From: Ditylenchus dipsaci
Taxonomy: Eukaryota; Nematoda; Chromadorea; Rhabditida; Anguinidae
DNA: 64,000 bases
NCBI GenBank assembly: GCA_004194705.1
Contig: SADC01000998.1
Span: 186,001 to 250,000, forward strand
Direction: 5' to 3'
Shown: positions 33,952-44,779 of the stretch, piece after piece
Layout of the letters: every line of letters begins with the position of its first letter
Position numbering within the stretch: the first letter of the stretch is position 1
Notes under the pieces: generated by a model
Database searches by the model: none
Seen by the model: only the letters and a program-made list of their open reading frames with translations
Told to the model about the DNA's origin: nothing
Program-made: the position numbers and the translations under genes

Positions 33952-34516
33952 TAGAAAATGTCTGGTTGACAATTTTTGCACCAAAAAAGTCTTTTTGCAT
34001 CAGAAAAAAGGCTTTGTCGAAGTTTGAAAAGCAACCATTATAACTGAAATTTTTCGATGTTGAGGAGTTGACTCTGAGTGATGGCTATATAGCGGCGTAT
34101 GACAGAGACATTTCTAATTGATCACTCTCACCTACTATGCCGAATTAAAAATGGCCAATCAATCGAGTAACCCTGGTCACGACATTAGTTGTAAAGACTG
34201 AAAAAATTAAGGTAAAAAGCGGGTTGGACCTAAGACCTACTACAAGTATTAGTAAGCGTACGCCAGTGGCCGCGTACGGCTTTTGTACAGGCCTGGGAAA
34301 AAGTGCGGTCCCACGATATCCTTCCACTGTGAAATTTTACATCATCCAACTCTGTATGAGTCAAAACAAATTTAATTAAAATGGCGCATTGCCATAGTCA
34401 GTTTCTATAATTTTTTGGCTTCAGGACTTGAAAAGGTGTTTCGGTTGCTATTCTCGTTGGTTAACCTGTGTTTGGAAGCTTCTCCATGTGGTATTTCCTG
34501 ATCTTCTTACTATCTG

Positions 34517-34831
34517 TTGTGTACAATATTTTCTAGGTTCCTCATAACTTTTCTTCCCTTGCTTTCCTTCTGGATGTGGTGGCAGCAAGCAAGAAGAATA
34601 AGGGAACGGCAGCTCATAGTCCGTTATTACCGGCGCATATTTTGCATTAATGATTCGATGTTTTTCAGAAACCTGGATGAAAGTCTACTTGATTGGCTTT
34701 ACTTTTGTTGTGCCCTGACCTTCATTTCTCTAATTTCATTCGCGCTGATTGCCGTGCTCTGGGTTGAAACTGAAGATGGCAATAAAAAGAAGAGGGGCAA
34801 ACGAGCTGAGGCTTCTGACCCCAAGCGATGA
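34517..34831 (+). CDS. Small two-helix membrane protein, terminal exon
   Basis: Open frame whose first real ATG is at about 34574. It encodes FLITFLPLLSFWMWWQQARR, a basic linker, then LLDWLYFCCALTFISLISFA and IAVLWVETEDG, ending in a basic KKKRGKR tail and TGA at 34829-34831. Two hydrophobic segments suggest a hairpin membrane protein. AATAAA lies near 34919, fitting a final exon. Upstream, TTGGCTTCAG (about 34427) is a good acceptor, but I could not build a phase-consistent link to the exon. Family not recognised. Confidence 0.4.
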   Translation: MCTIFSRFLITFLPLLSFWMWWQQARRIRERQLIVRYYRRIFCINDSMFFRNLDESLLDWLYFCCALTFISLISFALIAVLWVETEDGNKKKRGKRAEASDPKR

Positions 34832-35202
34832 ATTACGAAACCCGCCTTATATTCTTCTTGCGTGCTCCACTCAATAGTCTATACTCTGTTTGTATATAAA
34901 AAAATATTGGTAACACGAAATAAAGGAAATTTCTAATCCCTTGATTTTGGTCAAATAATGGGTAATCGATAACGATATAGGGTTCCTTTTTTAAATAAAA
35001 GTTTCAGTGTATTTCTTATTGATTTGGAACTTATGTCCAAAACCCTGAAAAAAGTGCCTAAGACATTTCTTAGTCCGTCTCACACGGTGAAGGGCTACTA
35101 GCGGGGCTATGGCCGCCCCGCCACGCACCCCGCGTCAGGACATTTTGCCGTTTTAGCCCCACCCCTCTGTTAAAAGATTCGGCTAAAGTGCTTTATATCG
35201 AC

Positions 35203-35402
35203 CAGTGTTGTTCCAGCGCCGGGATCGGCGCCGGCGCCAGCGCCGGCGCCGACCCTTTTTGAGAAAAGGCCCCAGCGCCAGCGCCGAGCGCCTCCCTTAA
35301 AAAATTTTGGCTCCGGCGCCAGCGCCGGCGCCGACCTCTTTTGAAAAAATGCCCCAGCGCCGGCGCCAGCGCCGGCGTTCATGGCAGCGCCGACGCCGGC
35401 TT
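35203..35402. repeat. GC-rich GGCGCCGGCGCC palindromic-word repeat
   Basis: Starts CAGTGTTGTTCCAGCGCCGG and consists of nested GGCGCC / GCCGGC palindromes in a strongly AT-rich setting. The left end resembles a hAT end (CAGTGTT) but no clear right end or duplication is seen. Arginine/alanine-rich frames through it are artefacts. Confidence 0.7.
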
Positions 35403-35563
35403 GATAATTTTGCTTTTGCTGTAAATTTCATGAAAAATTCCTATTTTTTTCAACAGTATGTTTTTTACAGTGAAAGTGATAATAATTATTTGCTATCTAT
35501 ATCGATTAGCAGCATACCGTTTATATTTCCTCTATTAGTTCCTCATGATGAGTGAATTTTGAA

Positions 35564-35918
35564 ATACAGGGTGTTTAAAAAAATCCGCAGAATTTGAGAT
35601 GGCTATAACCTTTTTCTACAACGAATTTCTGTTTTCACTAATCGTTTTCTCTTGACGGGCAATTTCGTTAAATGTATAATGTCAAAAGTATGATTTTCGC
35701 TTGTTCCCCCTGTTGTTTCGGGTTTTAGCCATCTAGGAGCCACCCACAGACCACGACCACAAAGAGACCAATCGAAAACCGTATTTTTGACATTATGCAC
35801 CAAATGAATTGCCCGTCAAGAGAAAATGGTTGAAGGAAACAGAAATTAGAAATTCGGCCTCGAAAACAAGTTATAACCATTTAAAATCCTGTGGATTTCT
35901 CGAAACACCCTGTATTTT
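35564..35918. mobile_element. Tc1/mariner-type hairpin MITE
   Basis: TACAGGGTGTTT at the left and AAACACCCTGTA at the right, with arms pairing over about 160 bp (for example CTCTTGACGGGCAATT with AATTGCCCGTCAAGAG). TA at both ends. Related half-ends occur near 460, 20570, 25310 and 54827. Confidence 0.85.
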
Positions 35919-36600
35919 CCTTATGCTGAGAAATAAGTCCATATAGGTGGAGTTATTAGAGAAATGAAGTTCATGAAAGGAATGGGTAATCCACATTAGT
36001 CTTGTGAAAATAAAAGTTGTGTGAATTACTTTTTCAACAATAGCATATGATACCCTGGTTATGTTACAAAAATAAACTAAAAATTAAAGAAAATAAATAA
36101 AATAAGTAAAATATTTAAAGAAATGAAAGAAATTGCAGCACAAAAGTTCTGATAATTTAGTTTAAAATTAAGAATAATTGTCTTTCTCAATTTTAGGCTG
36201 GACTTAAAAGGCTGGACTTAAGGCTGGACTTAGGCTGGACTTAAAACGGACTTAAAAGCTTTTTAAAGCCATCTTAATTTCAAGTCTTCACACTGAAAAG
36301 AGATCTAAACAGTACCCAATTTTCATCAAAACTCAGATGACGGACGGAAACAAGCGTATATTCTGGTACAAAATTTAATTTTGAACAAATATGGAAAAGA
36401 AAATTTATCGTGACTTCGAACAGACATGCGAGAAAGCAGCGATTTGAATATTTTGACGAAATTCACTTTAGATTTTTTACACCAAATTGGTCCCAACTTT
36501 TGTTTTCAAAGTACAAACTTTGGCGATCAGAAAATTGACAAGACTCACATTGAGGCACTGAACGAAACAAAGGTCTTGAAGTGAAACTAATAAAGAAATG
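35919..36600. other. AT-rich non-coding stretch
   Basis: Only a short direct repeat, AGGCTGGACTTA, three to four times at 36195-36245. No gene is supported. Confidence 0.45.
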
Positions 36601-36830
36601 AAATTTATAGTGAGCGCTCATGTACATTTCAAAAGGATATGTATTTTTTCTGGCGCAAAAAATTCTTTTTGGTGCAAATTGTTTTGGTGCAAATCAGATC
36701 TTTTTTGGTGCAAATCGGATGCAAAAAATTCAATTTGCAACAAAAAAAGGGCCGATTTGCACAAAAGGAATTTTTTTTGCATCGGGAAGAGTCCATATCC
36801 AATTTGAATTAGTAGCACAATCGAGTGAAT
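36600..36830. repeat. Repeat of TTTGGTGCAAAT words
   Basis: Tandem and inverted copies of TTTTTGGTGCAAATC and GATTTGCACAAAA keep frames open on both strands. A related word, TTTGCACCAAAAAAG, occurs near 33975. Confidence 0.55.
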
Positions 36831-36989
36831 GACTAATATTCATACAACAAACAAAAACAATTTAAATTTCGCATATTTTAATTAGGCGTTCTTTCTAGGC
36901 AAAAATAATAGCTTAAATTATATTATATTATATTATTTTTTTTTCGATTCACATGCATTCTTTGGAAAATTTTTTACTATAAATATCAA

Positions 36990-37612
36990 GGCTAGGGGAA
37001 GATTGCCAAAATGAAAATTGCCAAAAACGGAAATTGCCAAAACGACATTTGCTTTTAGTACAACAAACAAAATAAAAAAAAATGTGTGAAAAGCGTACCG
37101 TATTTTCTCTAATTATAGACCCGTCTTTAATTATAGACCCCCCCTAATTTCAAGTGGTCTGAAATTTCTGTTTCATTAACTTTTAAAGCTCTGTAAAAAG
37201 TGCCTGTGAGGAATTTTAAAAATCTAACAGGCACTTTTACAGAGCTCAAAAAGTTAATGAAAACAGAAGCTTCAGACCACTTGAAGTTTGAAAAAACTGT
37301 CCGACTCTAATTATAGACCCGGGTCTATAATTAGAGAAAATACGGTATACAGTCAAACCTCGGTATAGCGACACCCTTTGGAACCGGCCTTGGAGTATCA
37401 CTATACTGGAGTGTCACTATATTGGAGCGTAACTTTAGTCATTTTCCTTTAGCCAAAACCAAACGAATGGATAAATGAAGGGTACGTTATGTGAAACTGA
37501 GTGGTATATGTTCGTATTCTTTTATTTATTTATTCTTTTATTTGTCATGCCAATTTTCGTTTTGGCAATCTTCGTTTTGGTAATTTTCGTTTTTGGCAAT
37601 CTTCCCCTAGCC
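36990..37612. mobile_element. TIR element with ATTGCCAAAA terminal words
   Basis: Ends GGCTAGGGGAAGATTGCC and GGCAATCTTCCCCTAGCC, perfect inverted repeats. Duplication AATATCAA at 36982-36989 and 37613-37620 (8 of 8). Termini are tandem TTGCCAAAA-containing words. A nested MITE lies at 37099-37347 and a pogo-like end (ACAGTCAAACCTCGGTATAG) at about 37350. Confidence 0.88.
37099..37347. mobile_element. Hairpin MITE, CGTATTTTCTCTAAT family
   Basis: ACCGTATTTTCTCTAATTAT followed by AGACCC at the left; GGGTCTATAATTAGAGAAAA followed by TACGGT at the right. Long inner arms contain AAAAGTGCCTGT / ACAGGCACTTTT. The same end sequence appears in the 5S/SL repeat unit. Confidence 0.8.
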
Positions 37613-37750
37613 AATATCAATAGGCGTTTTCAAAACAACAGGGGAGTTTAAGGCAATATTTTCAAAAAAGTCACTTCATGCCTTTTCGCGCTTTTTTTAT
37701 TTGAAAAAAGCGTTGAAACATTCACTCACCTATAATTTGTAGGATCAACT

Positions 37751-37879
37751 ATGGCATCGTTGGAGTTAATTATAGATGCGCTGAATTTCTTAAGCTTTAA
37801 AGAAAAGTGCTCAATAGTATTTTTGTCTAAGTGCCTGAACACTAATCTGATGCCGCAAGTTAAACTGCAGCGTAAACAA
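37751..37879 (+). CDS. First exon of an unidentified gene, F-box-like
   Basis: ATG at 37751 opens 43 codons ending exactly at a consensus CAA|GTAAGT donor. ATTTGTAG just upstream (about 37735-37742) could accept a spliced leader. The product begins MASLELIIDALNFLSFKEKC and then SIVFLSKCLNTNL; hydrophobic spacing resembles an F-box (L..i...L.fl..kekc...l.SK..n), which would bridge to a Skp1 ubiquitin ligase. The match is short. A possible next exon after CTTTTTCAG near 37970 encodes NFLLEGQRLILSLNYFELP but is out of phase by this model, so downstream structure is unresolved. Confidence 0.4.
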
Positions 37880-38049
37880 GTAAGTTCATGAAAAATTGCA
37901 CAAAAGTAACTTCACTCTCGACTAAGCAAGTGTTAGTTCAGTACTAACTAAACTGAAGACCTTTTTCAGACCAACTAATTTTTTGCTGGAAGGCCAACGT
38001 CTTATTCTGAGTCTAAATTATTTTGAATTGCCTTGAATTTTTCACCATG

Positions 38050-38509
38050 TTTTTTAGCATGTTTTGTACAATTTTAACAAAAAATTGAAAAAAAGTTTTG
38101 CTTTGGACAACGAGCCTAGGGAGACTAAAGTCTAAAAAAAGCTAAAATTTTGACAAAATGTACAAATCATATTAGAAACACAGTTGAAACAATTTCAGGC
38201 TATATAGAAATGAAAATGATTGCTTTTTACTGTGGTTTAAGCCTAATTTGAAAGCCTTGCTGCTACCAAAAAGTATTGTGTGGCAGAAGTAGATTTGCTG
38301 CACAAAAATACTACCCCTGAAAAAGATATATAGTGTGGCCATTTTGGGCTTGACTTCAGAATCAGCCCTCCCTCTCCTTGCGTTATTACGATCTGAGAAA
38401 AATTTCGATGCATCAAAAGCATAGTGACCGAATGTTTGGCCGGGCCTGTTCACGTCCCCGTTCGGACGGCGCTGAAATCTCTATTTGGTATTTGGCATGT
38501 GTGGGTCGC
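38050..38509. other. Non-coding, duplicated flank of the satellite
   Basis: No gene is supported. The last 120 bp (ATGCATCAAAA...GACCGAATGT) recur before the other satellite block near 44680, so flank and satellite spread together. Confidence 0.45.
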
Positions 38510-39080
38510 CACTTTTGTATTCAAAACCAATTTTCTGCCAAATTTTGCAATTTATGCCGGATATTTTTCCGGAACCTTCAAATACAGCCTTTGAGCTCTC
38601 TTTTAATCCGAGAACCGAAAAATCAAAGTAGCTCTAAAAAAAGTTTTTAAGTTTCTCCCGATTAGAAGTTGTGGATTTAGCCTGGATTTTGGGTGAATTT
38701 TCGTGTTAGAGCCTATTTTCTGCCAAATTTGGAAAATATGTACTGGATATTTTTTCGGAACCCTCAAAATTAGCTTCTCAGCTTTCTCTTAAGCAGAGAA
38801 CCGAAAAAACCGAGGTGGCTCTAAAAAAAGTTTTTAAGTCCCTCAAATTAGAAGTGATGGTTTTAGCTTGGATTTTAGGCGGATTTTCATGTTCGAGACT
38901 AATTTTCTACCAATTTTTGCAATTTTATGCTAAATATCTTTTCTAGAACCTAAAAAGCAATATTTTAGCTCTCTTTGGAGCACAGAATTGTGAAATTGAA
39001 CGGTCTTTAAAAAATGTTTTTGACTCTCTCAAAACTAAAGATGGTAGATTTTAGCATCGATTTCTGAGAAATTTTGTGTT
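38510..39080 (+). repeat. Satellite, ~186 bp units, locus 2 (about 3 copies)
   Basis: TTTTCTGCCAAATTT-type marks at about 38531, 38716 and 38903 give a period of 185-187 bp. Units share CCGGAACC-like, TTTAATC..GAGAACCGAAAAA and TAAAAAAAGTTTTTAAGT. Same family as 6029-6545 (inverted) and 44780-45520. Confidence 0.85.
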
Positions 39081-39089
39081 CAAGGTGCG

Positions 39090-39412
39090 GTGGTTGACCC
39101 AGGAAGAACTTAGCAGCCAGGAGAGGGCTACCTGATAATAGGGAAGCGAGGAGAGAGGTACTCAGGATGAGGATAGCCAGGAGAAGATTAGCCAAGACAA
39201 GGGTAACCAGAAAGGGTTAACAGGATGAGCGTAGGTAGGAGAAGTTTACCAAGAAAGAGGGTTGCCAAGAGGGGAGTGGCACCCAGGAGAAGGGTAGCCA
39301 GGAAGGGTTAAATAGGAGAGGGGTCGCCAGGAGAGGGGTAACTATAAGAAGGGTGAGCAGTAGGGAGTACCTATGAGAAGAGAGGCCTATGAGGAGAGTG
39401 GTAAATCGGCAT
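39090..39412. repeat. Purine-rich minisatellite, ~20 bp AGGAGAGGGGTAGCC-like units
   Basis: Degenerate tandem units (CCAGGAGAGGGCTACCTG..., CCAGGAAGGGTTAAATAGG...). Frames on - give leucine-rich artefacts. Confidence 0.75.
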
Positions 39413-39567
39413 GCCAATTGTCTCTAGACATCTAAGAAAACTTTAAAGAAATTTCATAAAAAGATGAAACACTGGCAGAAGATAGAAAAATGAACCCCGG
39501 CAAAAAAAACGGGCAAAGTTCAAAATACCGGCAATTGCCCGGTTTTGCTTGTAAAATAGCAACCCTG

Positions 39568-39666
39568 GTGTGAGCATTTCAACTCCAATCCCCAAGCCCC
39601 CTGCGCTCGCTTGGATGCGCAGGGGGCTTGGTTGGTTAGAGATGCTTGCACTCACTTACCTTAGAC
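39568..39666. repeat. Conserved GC hairpin module, copy 3 (inverted)
   Basis: Reverse orientation of the 893-1005 module, with the same AGAGTCTCTTTTTGCCAC and AAAACATGGTGAGGCAG flank. Confidence 0.75.
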
Positions 39667-39824
39667 ATAATTCCGAGCAAGACTCTTGAACGAAAATGCA
39701 TTGAGAGTCTCTTTTTGCCACAGCCCATTTGAAAAACATGGTGAGGCAGTCGAAGAATACAAACATTTACTTTTCTAACGTTCTGCCATAAAATTGGCCT
39801 TTTTATTCTCTTTTTCCCAATACC

Positions 39825-40290
39825 GTTCTTACTTATTTGCGCGCTACTGATTTGCGGTGTGCATCGTCCTTGGCATTCCTTCCAGAAAAAAGATGTGGTT
39901 CTTCGATTCGATGAAATTAAAGAAACCTTGCAAACTACGCCCGTGTTTCAGAAACTAAAACTTGAAAACAATTTATAAGGTAATTACATGAAATTTCAAA
40001 TTGTCTATTTATTGGTATTTCAAGACTGCTTGCGCTGATTTGAGAAGATCTACATACGCCATCGTGTCCGTGGATTTTCAGCTGATGGCTTATTTCCGAT
40101 AAAGCTGTGGAATTGCAATGCTGCCGCGATAAATGGATTGCCATGAATCAATAACTACCTTAAGGGATGCACAAGGGATTCAACGAACGTTTTGAAAGGT
40201 CCCATTTGAATGTGAGCCAATTCATTGTTCGTCTGAAAACCGAAGAAGGAAAGATACGTCAAATGGTTGTTAGGTATGTTTGCTTTTGTT
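39825..40290 (+). pseudogene. Mutator-like (MULE) transposase C-terminal relic
   Basis: Three segments in different frames read in order as parts of the MULE transposase: LTYLRATDLRCASSLAFLPE then DVVLRFDEIKETLQTTPVFQ; YIRHRVRGFSADGLFPIKLW with GLP; and MHKGFNERFERSHLNVSQFI then VRLKTEEGKIRQM. These correspond to the 'ALAFVP..DV...F', 'Y.G....RG......FP..LWN...GLPRTNN' and 'W...F....HP....FI..L..E' blocks of the family. The joins need an A-run correction near 39893, a shift in the middle, and passing a TGA at GLP*. No intact element ends were found around it. Confidence 0.7.
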
Positions 40291-41189
40291 TTGGTAATCA
40301 GGTTATGTACTAATCATTTATTGTTTAAGGCTAGAGTGAATCCAGCAGAATATGTTAAAAGAAGGCGGGCACTCATAATTTGCGCGGAAATGAGTTTCGC
40401 GCGAATAAGTGCGCAAAAATGAGTACGAACCCTTAATACAGTCCTTATCTCCTTTAAAATTCAAAAGGAACGAATTTAAATTTTTTGAAATTTTGAATGA
40501 AAGATCATGATACTCCCTCGGTACTAAACTCGCTAATAACTTTTAATTCAAGATACCAAGCAAGTTAGCAAAACAAATAACAACCTTTCCCATAGTAATA
40601 ATGCGTAAAAGCAGTAATAGCAGGAGCAGTGGAGGTTCTCCGCCCATCCAACGCAAAGGGAACTTTTTATTAGAGAACTCATGTAATCTTAAATAGGAAC
40701 GAGTTAGGTAAAGTTTGGCCACACTGAAAGGATGATGTGATTATGCGAAAATCCTGTGAAAAAATTTAACCTTGCACAACGGAAGCAAAAAAATATGCTC
40801 TTATTATATCGTTGATTCTATAGGCATAGCCAGGTTTTTCTGACTGGGAGGGGGGGGGCTGAATAGGCTAGAAACCCTGACAGGGGAGGGGGTTGGCTAA
40901 AAAAGCAGAAAAGGCTAAATAAGTCTAAAAAAACTAAAAGAAGGCCCTAAAGTCTTGACAGCGGAGGGAGAAGCTAAAGCCCAGCTAGTGACCCCTGTGT
41001 ACGCCTATGGTTGATTTAGTTAGGTGTTTGAATTTTTATTAGAATATTCGGTAAATGAAATCCGCTACAGTATTCTCTTTCAAATAAAGAAAGAGCAGGC
41101 AGAGTAGTTCAGAATAATAAAAGGAGCATGGTTTCCGAACGTAGCGGCATTTCCGGATTTCGAATTGGTCGAAGACACTTTTTTACGTC
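40291..41189. other. Non-coding stretch
   Basis: No gene is supported. There is a G-rich patch at 40845-40900. Confidence 0.4.
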
Positions 41190-41875
41190 TCAAATTGTTC
41201 TAACCCGCCAATTATTCATTCACCACTCCAAATAAATTTTTCACCCCACCAAATTTAAATTTGCCCCGCCAAATTTAAATTTTCACTCAAACATTGCAGT
41301 AAATTTTGCTGGAATTCGATTTTTATAGTCAGATATTAACTTGGACCGCTCAGAATCCCATTCCAGAGTTGCCGGAAGCACCTTGAAAGTTAAATCGTAA
41401 TCCTCGAAAATCTTAAATCGTTCAGAATTCCACCCTGAACCATTCTCAACTTAAACCACCCTATACCATCCTAATTTGCTCCAAACCATGATCTAACTAC
41501 CCTAAATCAGTGCTTTGGGCGATTTAAGATGGTTGCGAATGAGTCAGGGTGGGATTCTGAGCGATTTAGCCCATCGGACTGGCATTCTGTTTCGCTCAAT
41601 CGTATTTTCGCAAAAAGCTTACCCCTTTAGTAAACTCCCAAAAACCAACTCTCAGTGGCTTCCGGCCACTCTGGGGTAATGTTCTGAGCGTTCCAAGTTT
41701 TTTTTGACTATAAAATTTGAATTCCCTCAAAATTTACTGTAGTATTTGACTAAAAATTTCAATTTGGTAGAGTAAATGAATAATTTGGTGGGGTAAGAAT
41801 TATTTTGCTCAAAACTTAAATTTGGTGGCGTGAAAAATCAATTCGGATGAGTAAATGCATAATTGGGCGGGGAAA
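41190..41875. mobile_element. TIR element with CCCCGCCAAATTTAAA terminal words
   Basis: The left terminus has CCCGCCAATTATTCATT, CACCCCACCAAATTTAAAT and GCCCCGCCAAATTTAAAT. The right terminus carries inverted versions (TTTAAATTTGGTGG-type, AATTGGGCGGGG). The interior 41345-41660 belongs to the TTCTGAGCGATT MITE family of 7228-7547. No target duplication was identified. Confidence 0.65.
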
Positions 41876-41908
41876 AGTACTTACAGTCCTTTTCACTCCG
41901 AAAATATT

Positions 41909-42077
41909 CTACAATTTTTTTCAATTTATTGATGCATCTAAAATTTTATCGAAAGTTCTAACCATCTACCAGTCGATCTCAACGTTGCCCGAGATTGAGA
42001 GATCGGAAGACGTAGCCTTTATTCCACTGCACCATAATGTTTTGTTATCACTTAAATATTCCTGCAGTGAGAGATAA
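41909..42077 (+). CDS. Possible terminal exon, unidentified
   Basis: After a T-rich tract a frame reads FFQFIDASKILSKVLTIYQS, ISTLPEIERSEDVAFIPLHH, NVLLSLKYSCSER and TAA. The composition is protein-like but there is no recognised family, and the start of the exon is not fixed. It could be an exon of the same gene as 37751-37879 or 42454-42917. Confidence 0.3.
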
Positions 42078-42453
42078 ATTCGAGGTTTCCAGATATTTTT
42101 TTTTAAATAAAGACATTTCAAGGTATTTTGACGAAATATTCTATTTTATTTAGTGCTTATTGCTCTTTTGCTGCTAAATAAATAATATTTTAACTAAAAA
42201 TTCCAGCACAAAAGATTTGAAATTGCAAAATAAGGACAAATCTTATAAATAAGGACATTTGAGAGCCCTGCATGAAATGTTGATTTTTAATGCAAATAAA
42301 AAAGAATTCAAAAAAAATTTCGAAGTAAAAATATGTCCCCTGACAATTAAAATTTCGGAAATGCCGCCATGGTCTTTTAAAGAAACAAATTATGGAAAAT
42401 TATAAAAAATTAGCCAGTATAACATCTTAAAGTCCAGAGCTTCTTTTTTACAG

Positions 42454-42917
42454 ATTTTTGACAAAGAAAGGAACCTATTCAAACTCAAATTGTCACTTAA
42501 ATGTCAGCTAACTTCTTACCGGGCCAATCAAAATCAGCTAAAGAACCAACGAAAGACTCTTAGCCGACAATATTATGAAAATCTGACTGCTCTACAATTT
42601 CTAAATGTCCCAGCACAACAACGTCAACAGCAAGAAGCAGTATTGAATGCTACTTACAGTCAACAAGTCGGCCTACTTTGCCAACAAATAAAAGCCTACG
42701 ACTGCAAAAAAGCCTTTGTCTTAGCGAAATTTACAATCTTCAAGCTAGGTTTCACCTTTTGAAATCGATGACTACTTTTGGTTACTGGTATACTGCGGAA
42801 GATATGCTAAAGATGTCGAACAGAAAACAAAACCTGGCATTCACTAATCTTGTTGGAATTTTCTTGCTTGGTGTTATAATGCATTTCTATCTGTCTTACT
42901 TAAAAATGCTGACATAG
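42454..42917 (+). CDS. Coiled-coil protein with C-terminal membrane anchor, last exon
   Basis: A good acceptor (CTTCTTTTTTACAG) opens a frame with IFDKERNLFKLKLSLKCQLT, then QNQLKNQRKTLSRQYYENLT, then a Gln-rich stretch (PAQQRQQQEAVLNATYSQQV). The frame breaks at the A-run 42706-42711; one extra A restores it to SLCLSEIYNLQARFHLL, SMTTFGYWYTAEDMLKMSNR and LVGIFLLGVIMHFYLSYLKM, ending at TAG 42915-42917. The end is a single hydrophobic anchor after coiled-coil-like sequence, a tail-anchored layout. AATAAA lies near 43096. No family is recognised. Confidence 0.5.
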
Positions 42918-43690
42918 ATAAGACACTTAAAAATATTTTATTTGCGTCTTTTTTGGCATTTTTTTAATATCTTCTTTGTTCTTCGTGTGGAATCACCGTA
43001 GGGTTTTCTACATGCCTATTCGAAGAGGCCAGAACATAACTCTTTATTCTTGTTATTTTGATTATAGCTGAAGATTGTTAACCCAACTGTGTTAATAAAA
43101 TGAGTTGTATTATTTTCGTTTACATAAGAAAGAGATCCACCTTTACTATGACGCTGCTTCACGCCGTGGGAAACATTCCCTTTTTAGGTCACTTTTTGAA
43201 AAGTTTAATTATCAAAGTTGGTGTCCTTGATTAGGAAACCGGGCAAGGGCTTCACGAATATGCAATAAAATTTTGGGGTGGGTTGAGCGAAAAAAATTTT
43301 TTTGGTCAAAAAAAATTTTTGGAAAATTTCTCATCAAGGAAAACTGTTTTTTGGTGCGAAAAAAAATTCGTGTCACAAAGGGTGTTTTTGTGCGCCAGAA
43401 TGTGGCGCGTCGAATAAAAAAAAGTTTGGCTAAAAATTGTAGAACCCCATGGAGCGATTTTATTTTGGTGGGGGTACTAAAAACCGAAAAATTCGAAATT
43501 TTTTAAATTTGAAATAATATTTTTTGTCTTGAGAGGAATTCAAATATTTGACTGAGAGTATTGGTTTTAAGAGAAAATTTTATAGTAAATCGACTATGCT
43601 GAGCACGCATTCGGCGCTAAAATCACAAGTTTGCAAATAAATAAAATTTGCTTAAAAATCAGTCGAAAAGTGGCTTTGACAAAACCACAG
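42918..43690. other. Non-coding stretch
   Basis: 3' flank of the preceding exon, then AT-rich sequence with A/T runs; nothing codable is supported. Confidence 0.4.
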
Positions 43691-43745
43691 GGGGACCAAG
43701 GCATATTTTTTAGTGTCACAGGTTCGAAGCCTGGTGGTGGCTGGT
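43691..43745 (+). repeat. tRNA-like T-arm repeat (SINE-like)
   Basis: GGGGGACCAAGGCAT precedes GTCACAGGTTCGAAGCCTGG, which folds as a perfect T arm with box B. The pairing GGGACCAAGGCA + CACAGGTTC also occurs inverted at about 54000-54058, suggesting a dispersed tRNA-derived repeat. Confidence 0.5.
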
Positions 43746-43869
43746 AGTGACAAACTGAGAAAAATGCCCAAAAACATCTGAAAATGCCCGAGATGGGACA
43801 AATTGTTCAAAAAGAGCCTGTATAGCCAAACAGGATGAATTTTTCCGAAATTTTTCTTTTTTCTGAATT

Positions 43870-44350
43870 CGGCTAAAATGACCAGAAAGGGCCAGAAGCT
43901 CAAACTGGAGCGAAATGACCGGAAAGGGCCAAAATGCCCAAACAGGGCCAAAATGACTGGAAAGTGGCTAAACGCCCAACTTGGGCTAAAATGACCAAAA
44001 AGGGCAAAACGCCCAAATAGGGCCAAAATGACCGGGAAAGGGCTAAACTCCCAACTTGGCCAAAATGAAAGTGTTCGGCGACAACGAAGTGCCGCGAAGC
44101 GGCACCAGTGTGCACCCAAAACATGTGTGGGCCAAAATGACCGGAAAGTGGCTAAACGCCCAACTTGGGCCAAAATGACCAAAAGGGCCAAAACGCCCAA
44201 ATAGGGCCAAAATGACCGGAAGGGGCTAAACTCCCAACTTGGGCCAAAATGAAAGTGTTCGGCGCCAACGAAGTGCCGCGAAGCGGCACCAGTGTGCACC
44301 CAAAACATGTGTAACGCCATGTTCGGCGCAAACGAAGTGCCGCGAAGCGG
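43870..44350. repeat. Degenerate minisatellite GGGCCAAAATGACC with a hairpin module
   Basis: Tandem ~25-30 bp words (GGCCAAAATGACCGGAAAG, GGCTAAACGCCCAACTT). Interspersed three times is GAAGTGCCGCGAAGCGGCAC (near 44089, 44270 and 44333), a perfect hairpin. The long open frame on - is a product of this repeat. Confidence 0.8.
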
Positions 44351-44429
44351 CACAAACAGTAGTTATTACTAAAGTATATAGTATTAAAAGTTCAACATGA
44401 AGATCAATACGATCAATTCAATTAGACAA

Positions 44430-44490
44430 GGGCTGGAGCAGGGAGCGAAGCGACCTGCTGGACACCGCATGTGCGGTGGCGCGCCTTCTA
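44430..44490. repeat. GC-rich hairpin cluster
   Basis: GCAGGGAGCGAAGCGACCTGC and CACCGCATGTGCGGTG are two adjacent short hairpins of unknown role. Confidence 0.5.
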
Positions 44491-44779
44491 GTCCTCAATA
44501 CTAAAGAGAGCAATAATTGAAAAAACATGACCGAAAATTTTGAAAAAACGTCATTTATATTGATTTTCGTGCTCTGAAACGTTGATGTTGTGCAGCTTGT
44601 TTATTTTTTCTCTTTCAGCGTCAAGATATCAATTCCGATCAGGAAGCGTCGCGTTATTTGTCTCGATCTGTAAAAAATATCGATGCATCAAAATCAAAGT
44701 GACCGAATGTACGGCCATTCCTGTCCACGTCCCGGTCTTAGCGGTGCTGAAATCTCTACATGGTGTTTTGGCATGTGTG

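Noticed and set aside
35170..35555. Ala/Gly/Pro-rich frames on both strands
   Set aside because: Translated GGCGCC palindromes, open on both strands.
43652..44353. 233-codon frame on the - strand
   Set aside because: It is a translated minisatellite with an embedded repeated hairpin; no splice signals or protein-like composition.
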